Positions 34,041-45,956 of a stretch of 64,000 bases of DNA are shown here, in pieces; position 1 is the stretch's first letter; each line of letters opens with the position of its first letter. The notes under the pieces were generated by a model. It did no database searches, had not been told where the DNA came from, and saw nothing but the letters and a program-made list of their open reading frames with translations. A program made the position numbers and the translations under genes. Origin of the DNA: Papio anubis (taxonomy: Eukaryota > Chordata > Mammalia > Primates > Cercopithecidae); contig NC_044985.1 in assembly GCF_008728515.1 (NCBI RefSeq), positions 83,429,392 to 83,493,391 of the forward strand, written 5' to 3'.

Positions 34041-34415
34041 TGTCGTCGTTGTTTGTGGGTTTTTTGTTTGTTTGTTTGTTTTTGGTTTTTTGTTTGGTTT
34101 TTGGAGGTTTTCTTTGAGACAGGATCTCACTCTGTCTCCCAGGCTGGAGTACAGTGGTGATCACAGCTCACTGCAGCCTCAACCTCCTGGCTCAGGTCCT
34201 CCCACCTCAGCCTCCTGAGTAGCTGGGACTACAGGCGCCTGCCACCATGCCTGGCTAATTTTGTGTGTGTGTGTGTGTGTGTGTGTATTTTTTGTAGAAA
34301 CAGGTTTTTGCCATGTTGCCCAGGCTGGTCTCGAACTCCTAGGCTCCAAGCAGTGCACCCACCTTGGCCTCCCAAAGTGCTAGGATTTCAGGCGTGAGGT
34401 ATGGCACCCAGCCTA
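34041..34415 (-). repeat. Alu (AluJ type), minus strand, with GT tract in the linker
   Basis: The reversed tail is a (GTTT)-rich region at 34046-34108. The middle linker has become (GT)13 at 34262-34287. The right end reads GGCACCCAGCC. Confidence 0.92.
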
Positions 34416-34589
34416 CTACCAATTTCTATCATGATTTGTTGCATCTAGAGCTGAAAGCAATTTTTTCTGTCATAAAGAAAAACGTTTTTAAAATTTTCTT
34501 AATCTGTGTAAGAAGTGCTTTCTAAGATTAGGCTATATTTACACATTAAGCCGTGTAAATGTTTATTATGTCAGGCTCTTAAGTGGAGA

Positions 34590-34800
34590 TGTGTATGTTT
34601 GTTGACTTTTTATTATAGAAAATTTCAAACACCAAAGTGAATCCCACATGCCTAACCTCAACAATTAACACAAAGCCAATTTTATTTCATCTCTAATTCA
34701 TCTTATTTTCCTGTCCTCTCCACCCTGTCCTTCAAAGTATAATTTTAAAGAAAGCCCAGCTATCATATTTCACACATATATTCAAGGGCAGGTTTTTGAA
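34590..34800 (-). repeat. Old L1 (L1ME/L1MC) 3' UTR piece, antisense
   Basis: TATAGAAAATTTCAAACACC, CCTCAACAATTAACAC, TTCATCTCTAATTCATC and AGAAAGCCCAGCTATCATA are in the antisense order of an old L1 3' UTR. Confidence 0.45.
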
Positions 34801-35039
34801 GTGAATAGAGCACTGTTCTTTCCATGACTTACGTCCATTTTGGAAAAGTTCAGATTGCCCAAATGCTCACTGTCAGAGAGCCATTTCCTCAACCATGACT
34901 TTGTTCTCTCAAGTATTATACCTTCCATGTGTAGACTTCCTACATCACTCACTGATCTGTGGCATCACTTTCAGTCTATCTATGAATATTAATGTTGACT
35001 TGGCAACTTGATTTAAAAGGTATCCAAAGGAGTCATTAT

Positions 35040-35180
35040 TCTTTATAATTCATCCATTCCTTCATTTCTTGCTCTAGATGCTAGAGGTACAGTGTTGAGC
35101 AAATTAGACAAAGAGCCTGCCTTCCAGTGTGTTTGCTAGAGTTGAGATCAAGAGACAAGGGCTTACTACTTGGAAGACCC
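35040..35180 (-). repeat. Possible L2 end, antisense
   Basis: The order CATTCCTTCATT, TAGAGGTACAGTGTTGAGCA, GACAAAGAGCCTGCCTTCC resembles the antisense LINE2-type 3' end. The identity is low. Confidence 0.4.
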
Positions 35181-36514
35181 CCCTTTGTATGTGGGCAGTG
35201 TTGTTCCTGATTCTACCTTAGTTTCCCTCTGGGAAACCTCAAAATAAGCCCATAGTAGTGAATTAAATAAATATGTAAAACAATGATAAACTGGTTTTGT
35301 GATTGTTATTGTCATTTTTAGAGCACACACTTGTATGGGAATTAACAAGTTTTGTGTGTGTCTATTTCCACCTCCCCTCTACTCCCAAATCTCACCCCCA
35401 CCCTGCAGATTGCTCCAGGCAGGTCTGGGAAAATGTGAATGACCACATTTTCATCTCAAAATAAAGTACAAATTGTTTTTAAAGCTCTATGTCCAAAATC
35501 CAAGGTTCTGAAAATGAGATTTCTGAATAATTAGATGATGTGATGATGGCAATCAGAAAATATGTATAAATCTCTGCACAAAACTACTGTATAATTTAGT
35601 AGCTATCATATATTATCTTAAAATGAATAATGATTATGCAAACTTAGCTCCTTTATAGATCAATCTCTAATTTAAAAACTGCTGTTTAGACCTATAAAAG
35701 ATATCATTGTTTCTTGCAACATCAAATGATACCTAATTCAAATTCCTTTGAAAGCCATATGTAGAACTTTGAGCTTTTGCTGTTTCAGAACTGACTTTCT
35801 TTCTTGAGAGGTACTTGATAAAAATAAACTCACATTTAATCACACAGTATGTACCTGTAATGAAAAAACATAAAACAATGAGCAGTCACATAAAAGCTTT
35901 CTTTTTAAATGTAAACTTAACTAGTTTTAACTATTTATTTTTATTTCCCCAATCAAAAAAATAAATTGTAATTTACATGCTCTGATATAAAGCACTTTCT
36001 GTCATTTCTCCTTTGGGAACTGAGAATATAAATGGTTTCTAATTTTGAAGATTCAAAAGATTGAATAGCTGGATGAATTATAACTTAAAATTCCCATTAA
36101 TTTATTTTCAAATGAGGAAAACCCACAACTTTAAGAAACTGATTATTATGGGGAAAAAAGGCCTTGATTTGTAATTGCACCCAAATATGAAAACCTACAT
36201 TTTGTAAGCATAAAGATTACATTCTCTTCAAAAGATTTGCAAATTCTCATAGGCACATAACTTAGAGAATGAGAGAATTGTAATTTGAAAAATTACAGAT
36301 TTCATTGTTTTTGATGTGTGAAACCTATAAACAAATATCAGGAGATTGTATTGCAAAACTGAAAATCCCTTGTTTAGTTTTGTAAAGGACAGTGCCCTAT
36401 GTGGCTTACAACCCTGACTTAAAAGAAAAATGCAGAGTAATGCAAAAGACACTCTAATCACTGCATCTAATTACAAAGAAGAATAGCTCAGTAAAAATTT
36501 TAAGTATCTTTGGG
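35181..36514. other. Unassigned AT-rich sequence
   Basis: No gene or repeat is recognised. Confidence 0.4.
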
Positions 36515-36640
36515 CAGGCGTGTGGTCTCGTGGTCAGAGCATGGGATTTCAAGTCAGTAGTCTAAATTTCTATTTTAAACACCACTTCTAAATTTCTCCA
36601 TGACTTTGGACATGACATTAACTTTATTTTTAAATGAGAA
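36515..36640 (+). repeat. MIR SINE
   Basis: GTGGTCAGAGCATGGGATTT, CAAGTCAG and ATGACTTTGGACATGACATT follow the tRNA-like head and core of MIR. Confidence 0.7.
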
Positions 36641-38995
36641 CTTGAGATCTGTTCTCGATAATTACAAAGCAGTTTTGAAATCCTTTAATAGAGGTATAAA
36701 TCTAATACTGTAAAAAAATTAACAGAGGGACAGGTGCTTTCTTGACTTCTTGATGAAAAAAAAATAAAAGACTTACTTGACAAAAAGAAAAGGTAAGGTA
36801 AGTTAAAATGAATTTAGAAGATGTTGCTTTACCATTTGCCCTACACAGTAACATTGCTATACCCATGTGTTATTTCAAAGTCAGTTCAGGACATTATTTA
36901 ACAATCAACTCACCGATATGGTGACTAATTTTGATAGCTTTCCTCTAAATTGCTCCTTTGCTTTTATAGAAATGGTAGTCCTCAGTGGAGCCAACACTGC
37001 TCTTTTCATACTAATTGTTATTGTCACTCTAAGGAACTTGAACTCCACAGTGATGTGCCTGCTTTGTTTTTGTTTATGTGTAGTGTTTTTTAAGTGTTCC
37101 TCCAAGTGCAGTAAGTACAGACAAATTACCATGTAAGTTTTCTTTAAACTATTGCTAGATTTCCAGGGATAAATGTAGGTGATGCAAATTCTAACATACC
37201 TCTATAAATCAATTACCACAGTAATTGTCATTGGGAATAATTAATATTTGAATTCAAGGAATGTGACCTGATTTATAGAACTCTTTCCTCCCTCCCTCCC
37301 TCTCTTCCTTCCTTCCTTCCTTTCTCTTTCTCTCTTTCTCTCTCTCTCTTTCTTTCTTTCAACAGAGTTTCCGTACTCTACAGATTTTTTTGGAGTGTGA
37401 TAATCTTGTATGATTTTTAGTCCTAGTTTAGCTACTGAATATGCTTTATTGTTGAAAGAATCCACCCAAATTTGCTAAAATATACAGTATACAAACTAGA
37501 AACAAAGAGTAAATTCAGGAATCGCATAGTAATATTAATACAGCAGACAATGGGGTTATACAAAATTTGACCAAAATCTCAGTCTCCACACAAACCCTCA
37601 TCATGCCTGATCTATTGCACACTTTCCAGGCAAAAGGTGATCTTTAAAAACAGTAATTCATCAAGATAATGCTGCATGAAAGGAAATGGAGACCATTATA
37701 AGGCAAAGTAAAACAGCTTAAGGACAGATCTTGTTGTATGTTTCCCTAATTAGAAACGCAGTGTATGAATGCCTTGCTAAAGTACTTAAAGCACTATTAC
37801 ATGGTCCAAAGCTCAGGTGAGAAATCACTGAGTTAAAGGATTGAATTCGGAAAGGGTCAGTTTGGTCTTCTGGCATTATTTAGAGGCAAATTATAAACCG
37901 AACTTTCACTCAATTTGTCCTCTAGGGAAGATTTTAAAATGGAATCTTTGTGAGGTGGTTTGCAGTAGCCCTAATAGCTTCAGAGACTGCCTCTAGATTC
38001 CTTGGTGAATTTATGTGAAATAAAAAAGGCAGGAAATCCAACTTATTAAGTTCATGAAATTAAAGTTATAACTATATATTTTTAGAAACCTGAACATTTA
38101 GAAAAATATAGGTAGTATTTTTTTCTGTATGCAGCAGTTTAATCCTGCATTTATTTCACTAAATTACACCACTCAATTTCCTGTTTAGGTCTGTTCAATG
38201 CATCTTACATTCAAAAATAGTGACAAGAAAGAGAGGAACACTTTAAAACTGGTTATCTAGTTATGAAACACTAAATTTTCCTTTTTTTTTTTTTTTTTTT
38301 TAACAAAACCCTGTTTGATTCTTCATTGTCTCTTTGGGTTCCCAAATCTAACCCTTCTTTACTTCCCCCAACCCCTAAACATATAATGGAAATAGATTAG
38401 AGACAACAGCAGCCCCTACACCTGTGATGCTGTCCCTCTGAGAAGGAAAAGAAGGAGAAAATATTTAAAACCTGGGAATACATTCTGTCACAACAGAACA
38501 AGGTACAGTAGTTCAACTTCTAGAACAGGGAATGTAGAATTTTTCACCTTCATTCTTCAGAAGACATTTTTTTCTAAGTATCTATTATAATAACAAACTG
38601 CAGTTCCATGATTACTTTTGTTGATGCTTGAACTTCCTCCAAGAGTTCATATTTCCTCACATTAGCCCCAGTTTTATTCAGTATTACAATGTAATTTTTG
38701 CATTCCAATCCTAAATCTGCTGGAGTACTTTATACAGACATGGGACATTTAACTTGCTGCAATAGAGTCAGAGACCTGGTTGGAAATGTTGAAAAAAAAG
38801 AGTCCCTCCGTTGTCTTAATGTATTACTCATCCTGTAACGCTTTAATTTTATTTTTGACATAGCAAAACTGTCTCTAAAATGTTACCATGGAACCAGAAA
38901 TAATTATTTTAGTAATGGACCTATGTCCTTTTAATCTTCTTTAGTTTATTTTAACTTTAAAAAATTTTTGCTTTTTTAAAATTTTAAATAAAAAC
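36641..38995. other. Unassigned AT-rich sequence
   Basis: No transposon is recognised. An 89-codon open frame at 36867-37136 with one hydrophobic stretch has no homologue I know. A pyrimidine tract and a T-run (about 38282-38302) are listed or noted separately. Confidence 0.4.
37280..37363. repeat. Pure pyrimidine (CT/CCCT/CTTT) tract
   Basis: About 80 bp are almost purely C and T on the plus strand, in CCTC, CTTC, CTTT and CT sub-blocks. Confidence 0.93.
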
Positions 38996-39275
38996 AGGCG
39001 AGTCACAGTGGCTCATGCCTGCAATCCCGGCACTTTGGGAGGCCGAGGCAGACAGATCACTTGAGCCTAGCAGTTCGAGACCAGCCTGGGCAACATGGTA
39101 AAACCTCCTCTGTACAAAAAATACAAAAAGTAGCTGGGCGTGGTGGCGCCTCAGCTACTCAGAAGGCTAAGGCAGGAAGATATTTTGAGCCCGGGAGGTG
39201 AAGGTTTCAGTGAACTATGATCATGCTACTGCACCCCGGCCTTGGTGACAAAGTGAGACTCTGTCTCTAAAATAT
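38996..39275 (+). repeat. Alu
   Basis: A full Alu with a short internal deletion near GGTGGCGCCTCAGC. The tail is AT-rich. Confidence 0.92.
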
Positions 39276-39457
39276 ATTTATATTTTGTTTATTTATACGT
39301 GCATTTCCTACTGAGAGGTGGGTCAGTATCCTTAACCCCCACACCATTCAAGGGTCAAATGTATTTCTCTGAAACTGTTGCTCCAAGGTACTATCTCATT
39401 TATATACATTGATTACAATTTTTAACCAAAGTAATTTCTATTTTCCTTTTCTTTCCT

Positions 39458-39756
39458 TTTTTTTTTTTTTTTTTTTGAGACAGAGTCTCACTGTCCCCCA
39501 GGCTGGAGTGCAGTGGCGCGATCTCGACTCACTGCAAGCTCCGCCTCCTGGGTTTAGGCCATTCTCCTGCCTCAGCCTCCCGAATAGCTGGGACTACAGG
39601 TGTCCGCCACCACGTCTGGCTAATTTTTTGTATTTTTAGTAGAGACGGAGTTTCACCGTGTTAGCCAGGATGGCCTCAATCTCCTGACCTTGTGAACCGT
39701 CTGCCTCGGCCTCCCAAAGTGCTGGGATTACAGGTGTGAGCCACCGCAACTGACCT
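39458..39756 (-). repeat. AluY-type, minus strand
   Basis: CACTGCAAGCTCCGCCTC and GTTAGCCAGGATGGCCTC are AluY-type words in reverse. It has a T-run of about 18. It forms an inverted pair with the Alu at 38996. Confidence 0.93.
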
Positions 39757-40019
39757 AATTCCTGTTTTCATAGAAAATTGGGGAGTGGGAGGGAAAGGAG
39801 GTGGACAACCATGTTACACACCAGCATCCTTGCAGTCCTGCAGAGTTCATGAAAACATTTAACACAACTTTCTATAGCCATACTTTATACAAATTTCCAA
39901 GGTGGCAAAAATGAACACAGTAAGAAACCCCAAGTTTGTCTCTCTGTAGCATATAAAAATAAGAAGCAAAAGCACAATCTTACAAGCATGCTTAGTAGGT
40001 GCTATTCATTTCTCTATCA

Positions 40020-40432
40020 GCCAGGAAGGATATTGGTTTTGAGGCTGATGTACTTATCAAGGACAGTAACTGCCATGGCTTCCAGTGCTTTGATGAAACC
40101 TCAGATGTGTGACCTTCTGGCCAAACAGCTGCAGTTTCATATTGTTGGAGCATTGTATTCCTGGGGTTGTGGCTCTCTATAAGTTTGCTGTGGTTGAACC
40201 AAGAAAGGAAACATGTGCAGATTTCTACAAAAATTATGATTCCATGAAAGATTTTAAGAAGATGAAGAAGGCTGGTATCTTTCATAATACAAAATGATTC
40301 TGGAATACAAAAAATTTCTTTGAATTAAATTACCTAGAAGTTTGTCACTGACTTGTGCTCCTGAACTATGAAACATGACTATGTGGGCTAAGAAATAATT
40401 TCTTTCTTGATAAATAAACAATTAACAAGTGA
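40020..40432 (+). pseudogene. COX6C: COX6C processed pseudogene
   Basis: COX6C encodes a small inner-membrane subunit of cytochrome c oxidase. This is an intronless copy: a 5' UTR-like part (TCAAGGACAGTAACTGCCATGG), the start ATG at 40075, a coding part to the stop at 40295-40297, and a 3' UTR ending in TGATAAATAAACAATTAACA. The end of the frame reads CADFYKNYDSMKDFKKMKKA and GIFHNTK, clearly COX6C. A net deletion of about four bases around 40145-40165 shifts the frame, so the first frame stops at 40180-40182. A short A-run follows. It is not functional as a COX6C gene. Confidence 0.93.
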
Positions 40433-40880
40433 AAAAAATAGATATTTAATAATCAATGTTATAGTATTCAATCTTACTTACAAATTATCTAGGCAGTCAA
40501 TGAATAGCCATTAATTAATTCAATTTAACATCAGCCTAAGGTTTTAAGTTATCAATTGATCTTGGAAATTAGCTCCAAGTTGGCATACTATGAAACATAA
40601 TCACTGCTAAAATAAAATTTTGTTAGAGCAATGAATCAATTTGGTTAAATACATATATATTTTTTATAACTTTAAATATTAAGTAGAAGTAGTGCTACCT
40701 TATTTGATCAGTAAACCTGTACAAGTTTAGAAAGAATACACCCAAGTAGAATAAAAATTGATGCTTATATTGTACTTAACACTGATAAATCATAGAAGAT
40801 AGCTGTTTTTTATTAAACCAAAAATATTAAACTTGCCTTGTTTAGCAAAGACTTACCTAAATTATGTGAATTTGACTTGG
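40433..40880. other. Unassigned AT-rich sequence
   Basis: Nothing is recognised. Confidence 0.4.
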
Positions 40881-40881
40881 T

Positions 40882-41190
40882 GTTTTTTTTTGTTTTTTTT
40901 TTTTTTGAGACAGAGTTTTGCTCTTATTACCCAGGCTGGAGTGCAGTAGCACAATCTCAGCTCACTGCAACCTCCGCCTCCTGGGTTCAAGCGATTCTCC
41001 TGCCTCAGCCTCCTGAGTAGCTGAGATTACAGGTACATACGATCATGCCTGGCTAATTTTTATATTTGTAGTAAAGACGGGGTTTCACCATGTTGGCCAG
41101 GATGGTCTCCATCTCTTGACCTCATGATCCGCCTGCCTTGGCCTCCTAAAGTGCGGGATTACAGGTGTGAGCCACTGCGCCCAGCCAAAT
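40882..41190 (-). repeat. Alu (S type), minus strand
   Basis: A full reversed Alu with T-run interrupted by G. AATTTGACTT and AAATGTGACTT at the edges look like its TSD. Confidence 0.94.
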
Positions 41191-41394
41191 GTGACTTCCT
41201 AAAACATTTCCTAGTTAGTTGCATTAAAAAATACTTCTTAAATCTAGCATACTAAAAGTATTAGAAGTTCAATTTCTTTATTTTCTGGAATTTTAGGAAT
41301 ATTCGATTTCTATAAGAACTTAGTTATTTCTATAAGCCAGTCAGAATAGAGCTCCTTACAGAGATTTTATTTTTATTTTATTGTTTTAAAGAGA

Positions 41395-41704
41395 TGAGGT
41401 CTTACAAAAATCATGACAGAGAAATCTAACATAGCTGACTGTATCTTGCTTCTAAGCTCACAAGCTAACTGTCCTTGCTCATTTCGGGGCATAGGCCAAG
41501 CTAACTATGGGAATAATTCAGTTTACAGTTTAAGTTTAAAACAAAGGTGATAACAGTCTTTTACCAAGACTAACCCTTTTGGCTGGGTGTAGTGTCTCAC
41601 ACCTGTAATCCCAGCACTTTGGGAGGCTGAGGTGGGAGGTTCCCTTGAGCCCAGGAATTTGAGACCAGCCTGGGCAACATGGCAAGACCCTGTCTCTACC
41701 TGAA

Positions 41705-41736
<32 letters not shown>

Positions 41737-42437
41737 CAACAATAATAAAAAAGAAAGTAACCCCCTCCTTGCTTGGAGACCAAAATTGCCTTTGTAAAAC
41801 TAAAATTAGCCACAAGGTTAGAATTATGGTAGAGGCCTGAATTCTGTTAGGATGTAGGCATAGTTAAATTCCAACCAGGCATTGTTTCCTCTGCTAAGAT
41901 GTATGTACAGTTTTACTTTAACAAGGCATTGTTTCATAATTTGTCTATTCATAACTGCTTACTGCTCAGGAGTCATGTAGCTGGAGGTCACAAGATTTGT
42001 AACTTCCCCAATTATTCCTATAGATAACATCACTAAGGTAAAACCTAAGATTGGTGTTTGAGGCATTTTTCAGACCTTACACTGTGATGGACCAACTGGT
42101 GCCACCCAGATCGATAACCCATACCAATAAACTGACTCAACTGGTTTTGTGACTCCCACCCAGGAACTGACTCAGCACAAGAAGATAGGTTTTACACTCC
42201 TATAATTTCATCCACAACCCAACAATTCAGCATTCCCCATTCCCTAGCCCCCCTCCTGCCAAACCATCCTTGAAAAACCCTAGCCCACAAATTCTTAGAG
42301 CAAACTTGAAAATTATCTGCCATTCTTTTGTTTGGTTGCCTTGTGATAATTAAACTCTTTCTGTGCTGCAACACCACTGTCTCCGTATGTTGGCTTTACC
42401 TGTGCAGTGGGCAAGAAGAACCCATTAGGCTTTAACA
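41395..42437 (+). mobile_element. Probable solo LTR of an old endogenous retrovirus
   Basis: The stretch has LTR layout: an ATTAAA signal at 42349-42354 followed by CTCTTTCTGTGCTGC, a U5-like part with CAGTGGGCAAGAAGAACCC and an end TTTAACA. The 5' limit TGAGGTCTTAC is a guess. An Alu monomer interrupts it at 41580. No gag, pol or env sequence is seen. The family was not resolved. Confidence 0.55.
41580..41752 (+). repeat. Alu left monomer (FLAM-like) with (AAT)n tail
   Basis: About 122 bp of left-arm sequence ends CCTGTCTCTACCTG and passes into an AAT microsatellite (41703-41752) with AAC interruptions. It lies inside the LTR-like element. Confidence 0.88.
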
Positions 42438-42918
42438 GACTCAGTTTTTCTCATTTAATTTTTGCTCTGGGGTGACTTTAGTTTTGGCTTCTATATGGCC
42501 AATAAATTATTTCCCATTGGGAATTTGGTTTTATTGTCAGATTATTTGGTGATCTCTGTAAACAAATTAAAAGTTTATGGAGATCTTGTCTCTGTTGGGT
42601 GAGAGGTGACAGAACATCTGGTTTGTTAGTCTTTTCTGTTTGTCTACTCTTATTTCAAATCAATAATTTATACCCACTGGGAAGAAAACAGCACTTTGAC
42701 ATGAACTGGTAAGTTTTAAGCCAGTTTTCAATTTTAAAATTTCAGCCATGGTCACTAGCAGACAGGACAGATCTGCAAACCTATGAATAACAGTCTACAA
42801 AGAGCAGCAAAACAACTCAATGACAATGAACAAGGCTAGAATCCAATAGTAACCCAGAAGGGCATGCTAGAGACAAGGCATAGTTTTCCACTGAAACACA
42901 AAATGTTTTCTATAATAC
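42438..42918. other. Unassigned sequence between two LTRs
   Basis: No recognisable retroviral coding sequence; 480 bp of unknown origin. Confidence 0.35.
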
Positions 42919-43442
42919 TGTAGGGGCAAAGGGAATGCTTCTTTGCCCTTAAAAGATCTGCTTAAAAATGAACTGACCAAAGGCAGATTGATGGGAGAAA
43001 AGGCCTACAAATTTATTAATGTTCACATGGAGGAGAACCACAGAGTAATTACCCCATATTTCCAGTGGAACCCAAATACTTATATAGCCTTATTTTAGAG
43101 GAGAGAGGGAAGATGGGGAATATAGGAAATTCTGTTGAGGGATGATAACTGATTACTAGGGAGAATGAGTGATCTAGGAGGAGAGATTAACTTGAGAGAC
43201 AGGCATTATCTTATGAAAAAATGTGTTCAGGTGTGGTTACATTCTTGGTCTTCTTTTGGCAATAAAGAAATAATGGGGAGAGAAAGAAAAAAACATTGTT
43301 CTCCTTAGTGAGTCCCTCTGATCTTCACGTAGATAGGAGAAAAGTCTCTTCCAGAGTCTGTTGATTTCGAAGGCCCTTTAATCCAAAATACTCATCATAC
43401 CAGGGTGCCATATTTTGGGATAAAGTTCCCTGTGCTTCTGCA
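42919..43442 (-). mobile_element. ERV1-type solo LTR, antisense
   Basis: Read on the minus strand, the 524-bp element starts TGCAGAAGCACAGGG and ends CCCCTACA. It has a TATA box GGCTATATAAG (plus 43078-43088) and an AATAAA signal (plus 43012-43017) about 65 bp later. The end words resemble the MER31/MER39/MER67 class I group, but the family is not certain. No internal retroviral sequence is attached. Confidence 0.7.
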
Positions 43443-43774
43443 ATATTTATATTTTTTATTGTAATTAATGTATTGAGAAAAAGAAAAATAGTTCAGAGCA
43501 GTCTAAGCTATGTCAGGAATGCACAATTTATCAGGTCCAGAGAGAAGAATGGAAGTTCAGTCATTCCAATCCCCACTCCCAAACCCATGCCTGAGGGCAT
43601 TTGTTTCAAGTCATTTTGTTCCTGACTAGCTGCCTTACCCATTATCTTTACCTTTCTGCTCCTGGAATTTGTAATACCAGGACAATGTAAAGCCAATCAA
43701 TAGCTTATGTTATTTTAAAGTAAATTCTTGTTAAATAATTTAGGAGGTTTTATTTCTTAAAAACCCCTTGTGGG
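43443..43774. other. Unassigned; holds copy 1 of a local direct repeat
   Basis: 43550-43630 is repeated at about 44083-44151. Confidence 0.5.
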
Positions 43775-44072
43775 GTTGGGAATAGTGGCTCACACCTGTA
43801 ATCCCAGCACATTGGGAGACTGAGGCAGGCAGATCACCTGAGGTCAGGTGTTTGAGGCCAACATGGTGAAATCCTGTTTCTACTAAAAATACAAAAACAA
43901 AAAAAAATTAGCCGGGCATGGCGGTGGGCGCCTGTAATCTCAGCTGCTTGGGAGGCTGAAGCAGAAGAATCACTGGAACCCGGGAGACGGAGACTGCAAT
44001 GAGCTGAGATTGTGCCACCGCACTCCAGTCTGGGCAACAAGAGTGAAACTCTGTCTTAAAAAATAAACAACT
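43775..44072 (+). repeat. Alu (S type)
   Basis: A full Alu with a short deletion in the left arm (GTTTGAGGCCAACATGG). Confidence 0.93.
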
Positions 44073-44252
44073 ATGGGTATAGAACGTCAGTCATGCTCCT
44101 ACACCTATGCCTGGGGGCAAGTGTTTAAAGTCATTTTGTTCCTGACTAGCTATAATATGCATATGTAAGAATAAAATGGAGCACGATATTAGACACATTG
44201 TATATGCACAGAAAGATTCAGTTCCTTAGCTATCTTAGGAGGGAGAGTTAGA

Positions 44253-44440
44253 TCAGTGGCTTAAATTTTTTTTTTTAACTTCACTGTGCCTAAGAACAAC
44301 CCTGGAAGTTATTTTTAAAATGGAGATTCCAGGGCCCCATCTCTTAAATCTGCAAATCCGTGAGTTTGGAGTAGAAAGGCACCAAGGACAACTTTTAATG
44401 AAGATGGTCCCTGGACCCAGGTGATGGGGCACCAGGTAGT
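44253..44440 (+). mobile_element. MER5A-like hAT MITE
   Basis: AGATCAGTGGCTTAAATTTT, TGGAGATTCCAGGGCCCC and CTGGACCCAGGTGATG are in MER5 order: a central CCAGGGCCCCA and the GGTGAT near the end. Ends are worn. Confidence 0.55.
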
Positions 44441-44498
44441 AATGGATGTGGAGGTAGGAGTTCTCTGCTCTAGTTTGCCTTTCTAAAAGATTTAACAG

Positions 44499-44793
44499 GC
44501 CAGGCGCGGTGGCTCATGCCTGTAATCCCAGCACTTTGGGAGGCCGAGGCAGGCGGATCATGATGTCAGGAGATGGAGACCATCCTGGCTAAGATGGTGA
44601 AACCCCGTCTCTACTAAATAATACAAAAAAAATTAGCCGGGCGTGAGGGCAGGCGCCTGTAGTCCCAGCTACTCGGGAGGCTGAGGCAGGAGAATGGCGT
44701 GAACCCAGGAGGTGGAGGTTGCAGTGAGCCGAGTTCACGCCACTGCACTCCAGCCTGGGCGACAGAGTGAGACTCCATCTCAAAAAAAAAAAA
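44499..44793 (+). repeat. AluY-type
   Basis: GATGGAGACCATCCTGGCTA and GAGAATGGCGTGAACCCAGG are AluY diagnostic regions. TTTAACA and ATTAACA lie at its edges. Confidence 0.93.
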
Positions 44794-45956
44794 TTAACAT
44801 ATGGTTTAAGGCATGATATTAATATTTTCCTTTCTATATCTTCTTAAGGCACCTGTAAAATGTGGATAATAACTAATTCTTCCTTATCATAAAATACCAA
44901 ATGAGAATTCAGAGAGCAAATCTATTGCTTTTGTCCCAGGTGAAACTTTTGTAAGTTGTGACCAAGAAAAAGAGAGTCAGAGCTCAAAAAGGAGTAACAC
45001 CAGGAGAAAATGTTTGGTAAAAGGGATAAATTATGTTTGAGATGAGAAAGGTATGAGCAAACAAATTGAAAAGGACTGGAGACAAGCAAAACAAAGATGC
45101 AGCAGAAATATGGGGCAGAAAAGCAACCAAATATTTTACTAAGTGTCTTGTGTTTACTTTGGGAATCAGGGAATGAACATTTACACACAGAGAAAAGGAA
45201 TCAAAATGAAAAGCAGCAAAAGGTACAGGGACACAATGAATGAATAAATAGGAGAGGAAAACTGAATGTCAAATGCAGGAAAAGAACGGTAAAGGGGTTC
45301 TGGAATTTACATCATGCCTAATTATTCCCTTAAGATCGATGACAAAAGAAAATTCTGCTAAAGGAAAAACACTAAACAATTTCTGAAGGGAAGAGCACAG
45401 AACCCAGAACCTAAAGGGCAATTCACAGTTGGGAAATTTTTCTTTTAAGTCAGCAAATGCCCACACAAGGATTTGGTTGAAGGGAATTTGATTATAAAGT
45501 CACTAGGGATGACTTAAGGCTTTTTCATGGACTCAGACTCCAGGATGAAAGACTGACTTTCAGGAATAGACCAATTTTAAGCAAATTTAAAAAAATATAT
45601 TTGTGAGAGAAGAATATCTTCTGGCTATGAATGCTATTAAGACAGGATATGGGGTTTTTAAATGAATGTGTTATTTACTATATGCTGATAGAGATTACAT
45701 AAATGCTAAAAATCCTGAAAAACAATTGAATGTGGAAAAATTATAGAAGTATGAAACATCTATAGAAAGTTAATTTATCAGTTTGTGCCTGTCCTCTCTA
45801 TATTTCCCCGTTTTCTACCCGTCCCCCCCCCCCCCCCCCTCGGCATTTCAAGCAGGAAGCCATGCTGTGTATTCCCTTTGTCAGGAGAGTTGTGTAGCTG
45901 TTTAGTTTAGTTTAAAAGCAAAAGTCAGTTATATTCAACAAGCTCTTTCTATCTTT
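44794..45956. other. Unassigned A-rich sequence with a C17 run
   Basis: No gene or repeat is recognised. 45823-45839 is seventeen consecutive C. Confidence 0.45.

Noticed and set aside
36867..37136. 89-codon frame with a hydrophobic segment
   Set aside because: No splice context, no homologue known to me; AT-rich sequence often gives hydrophobic chance peptides.
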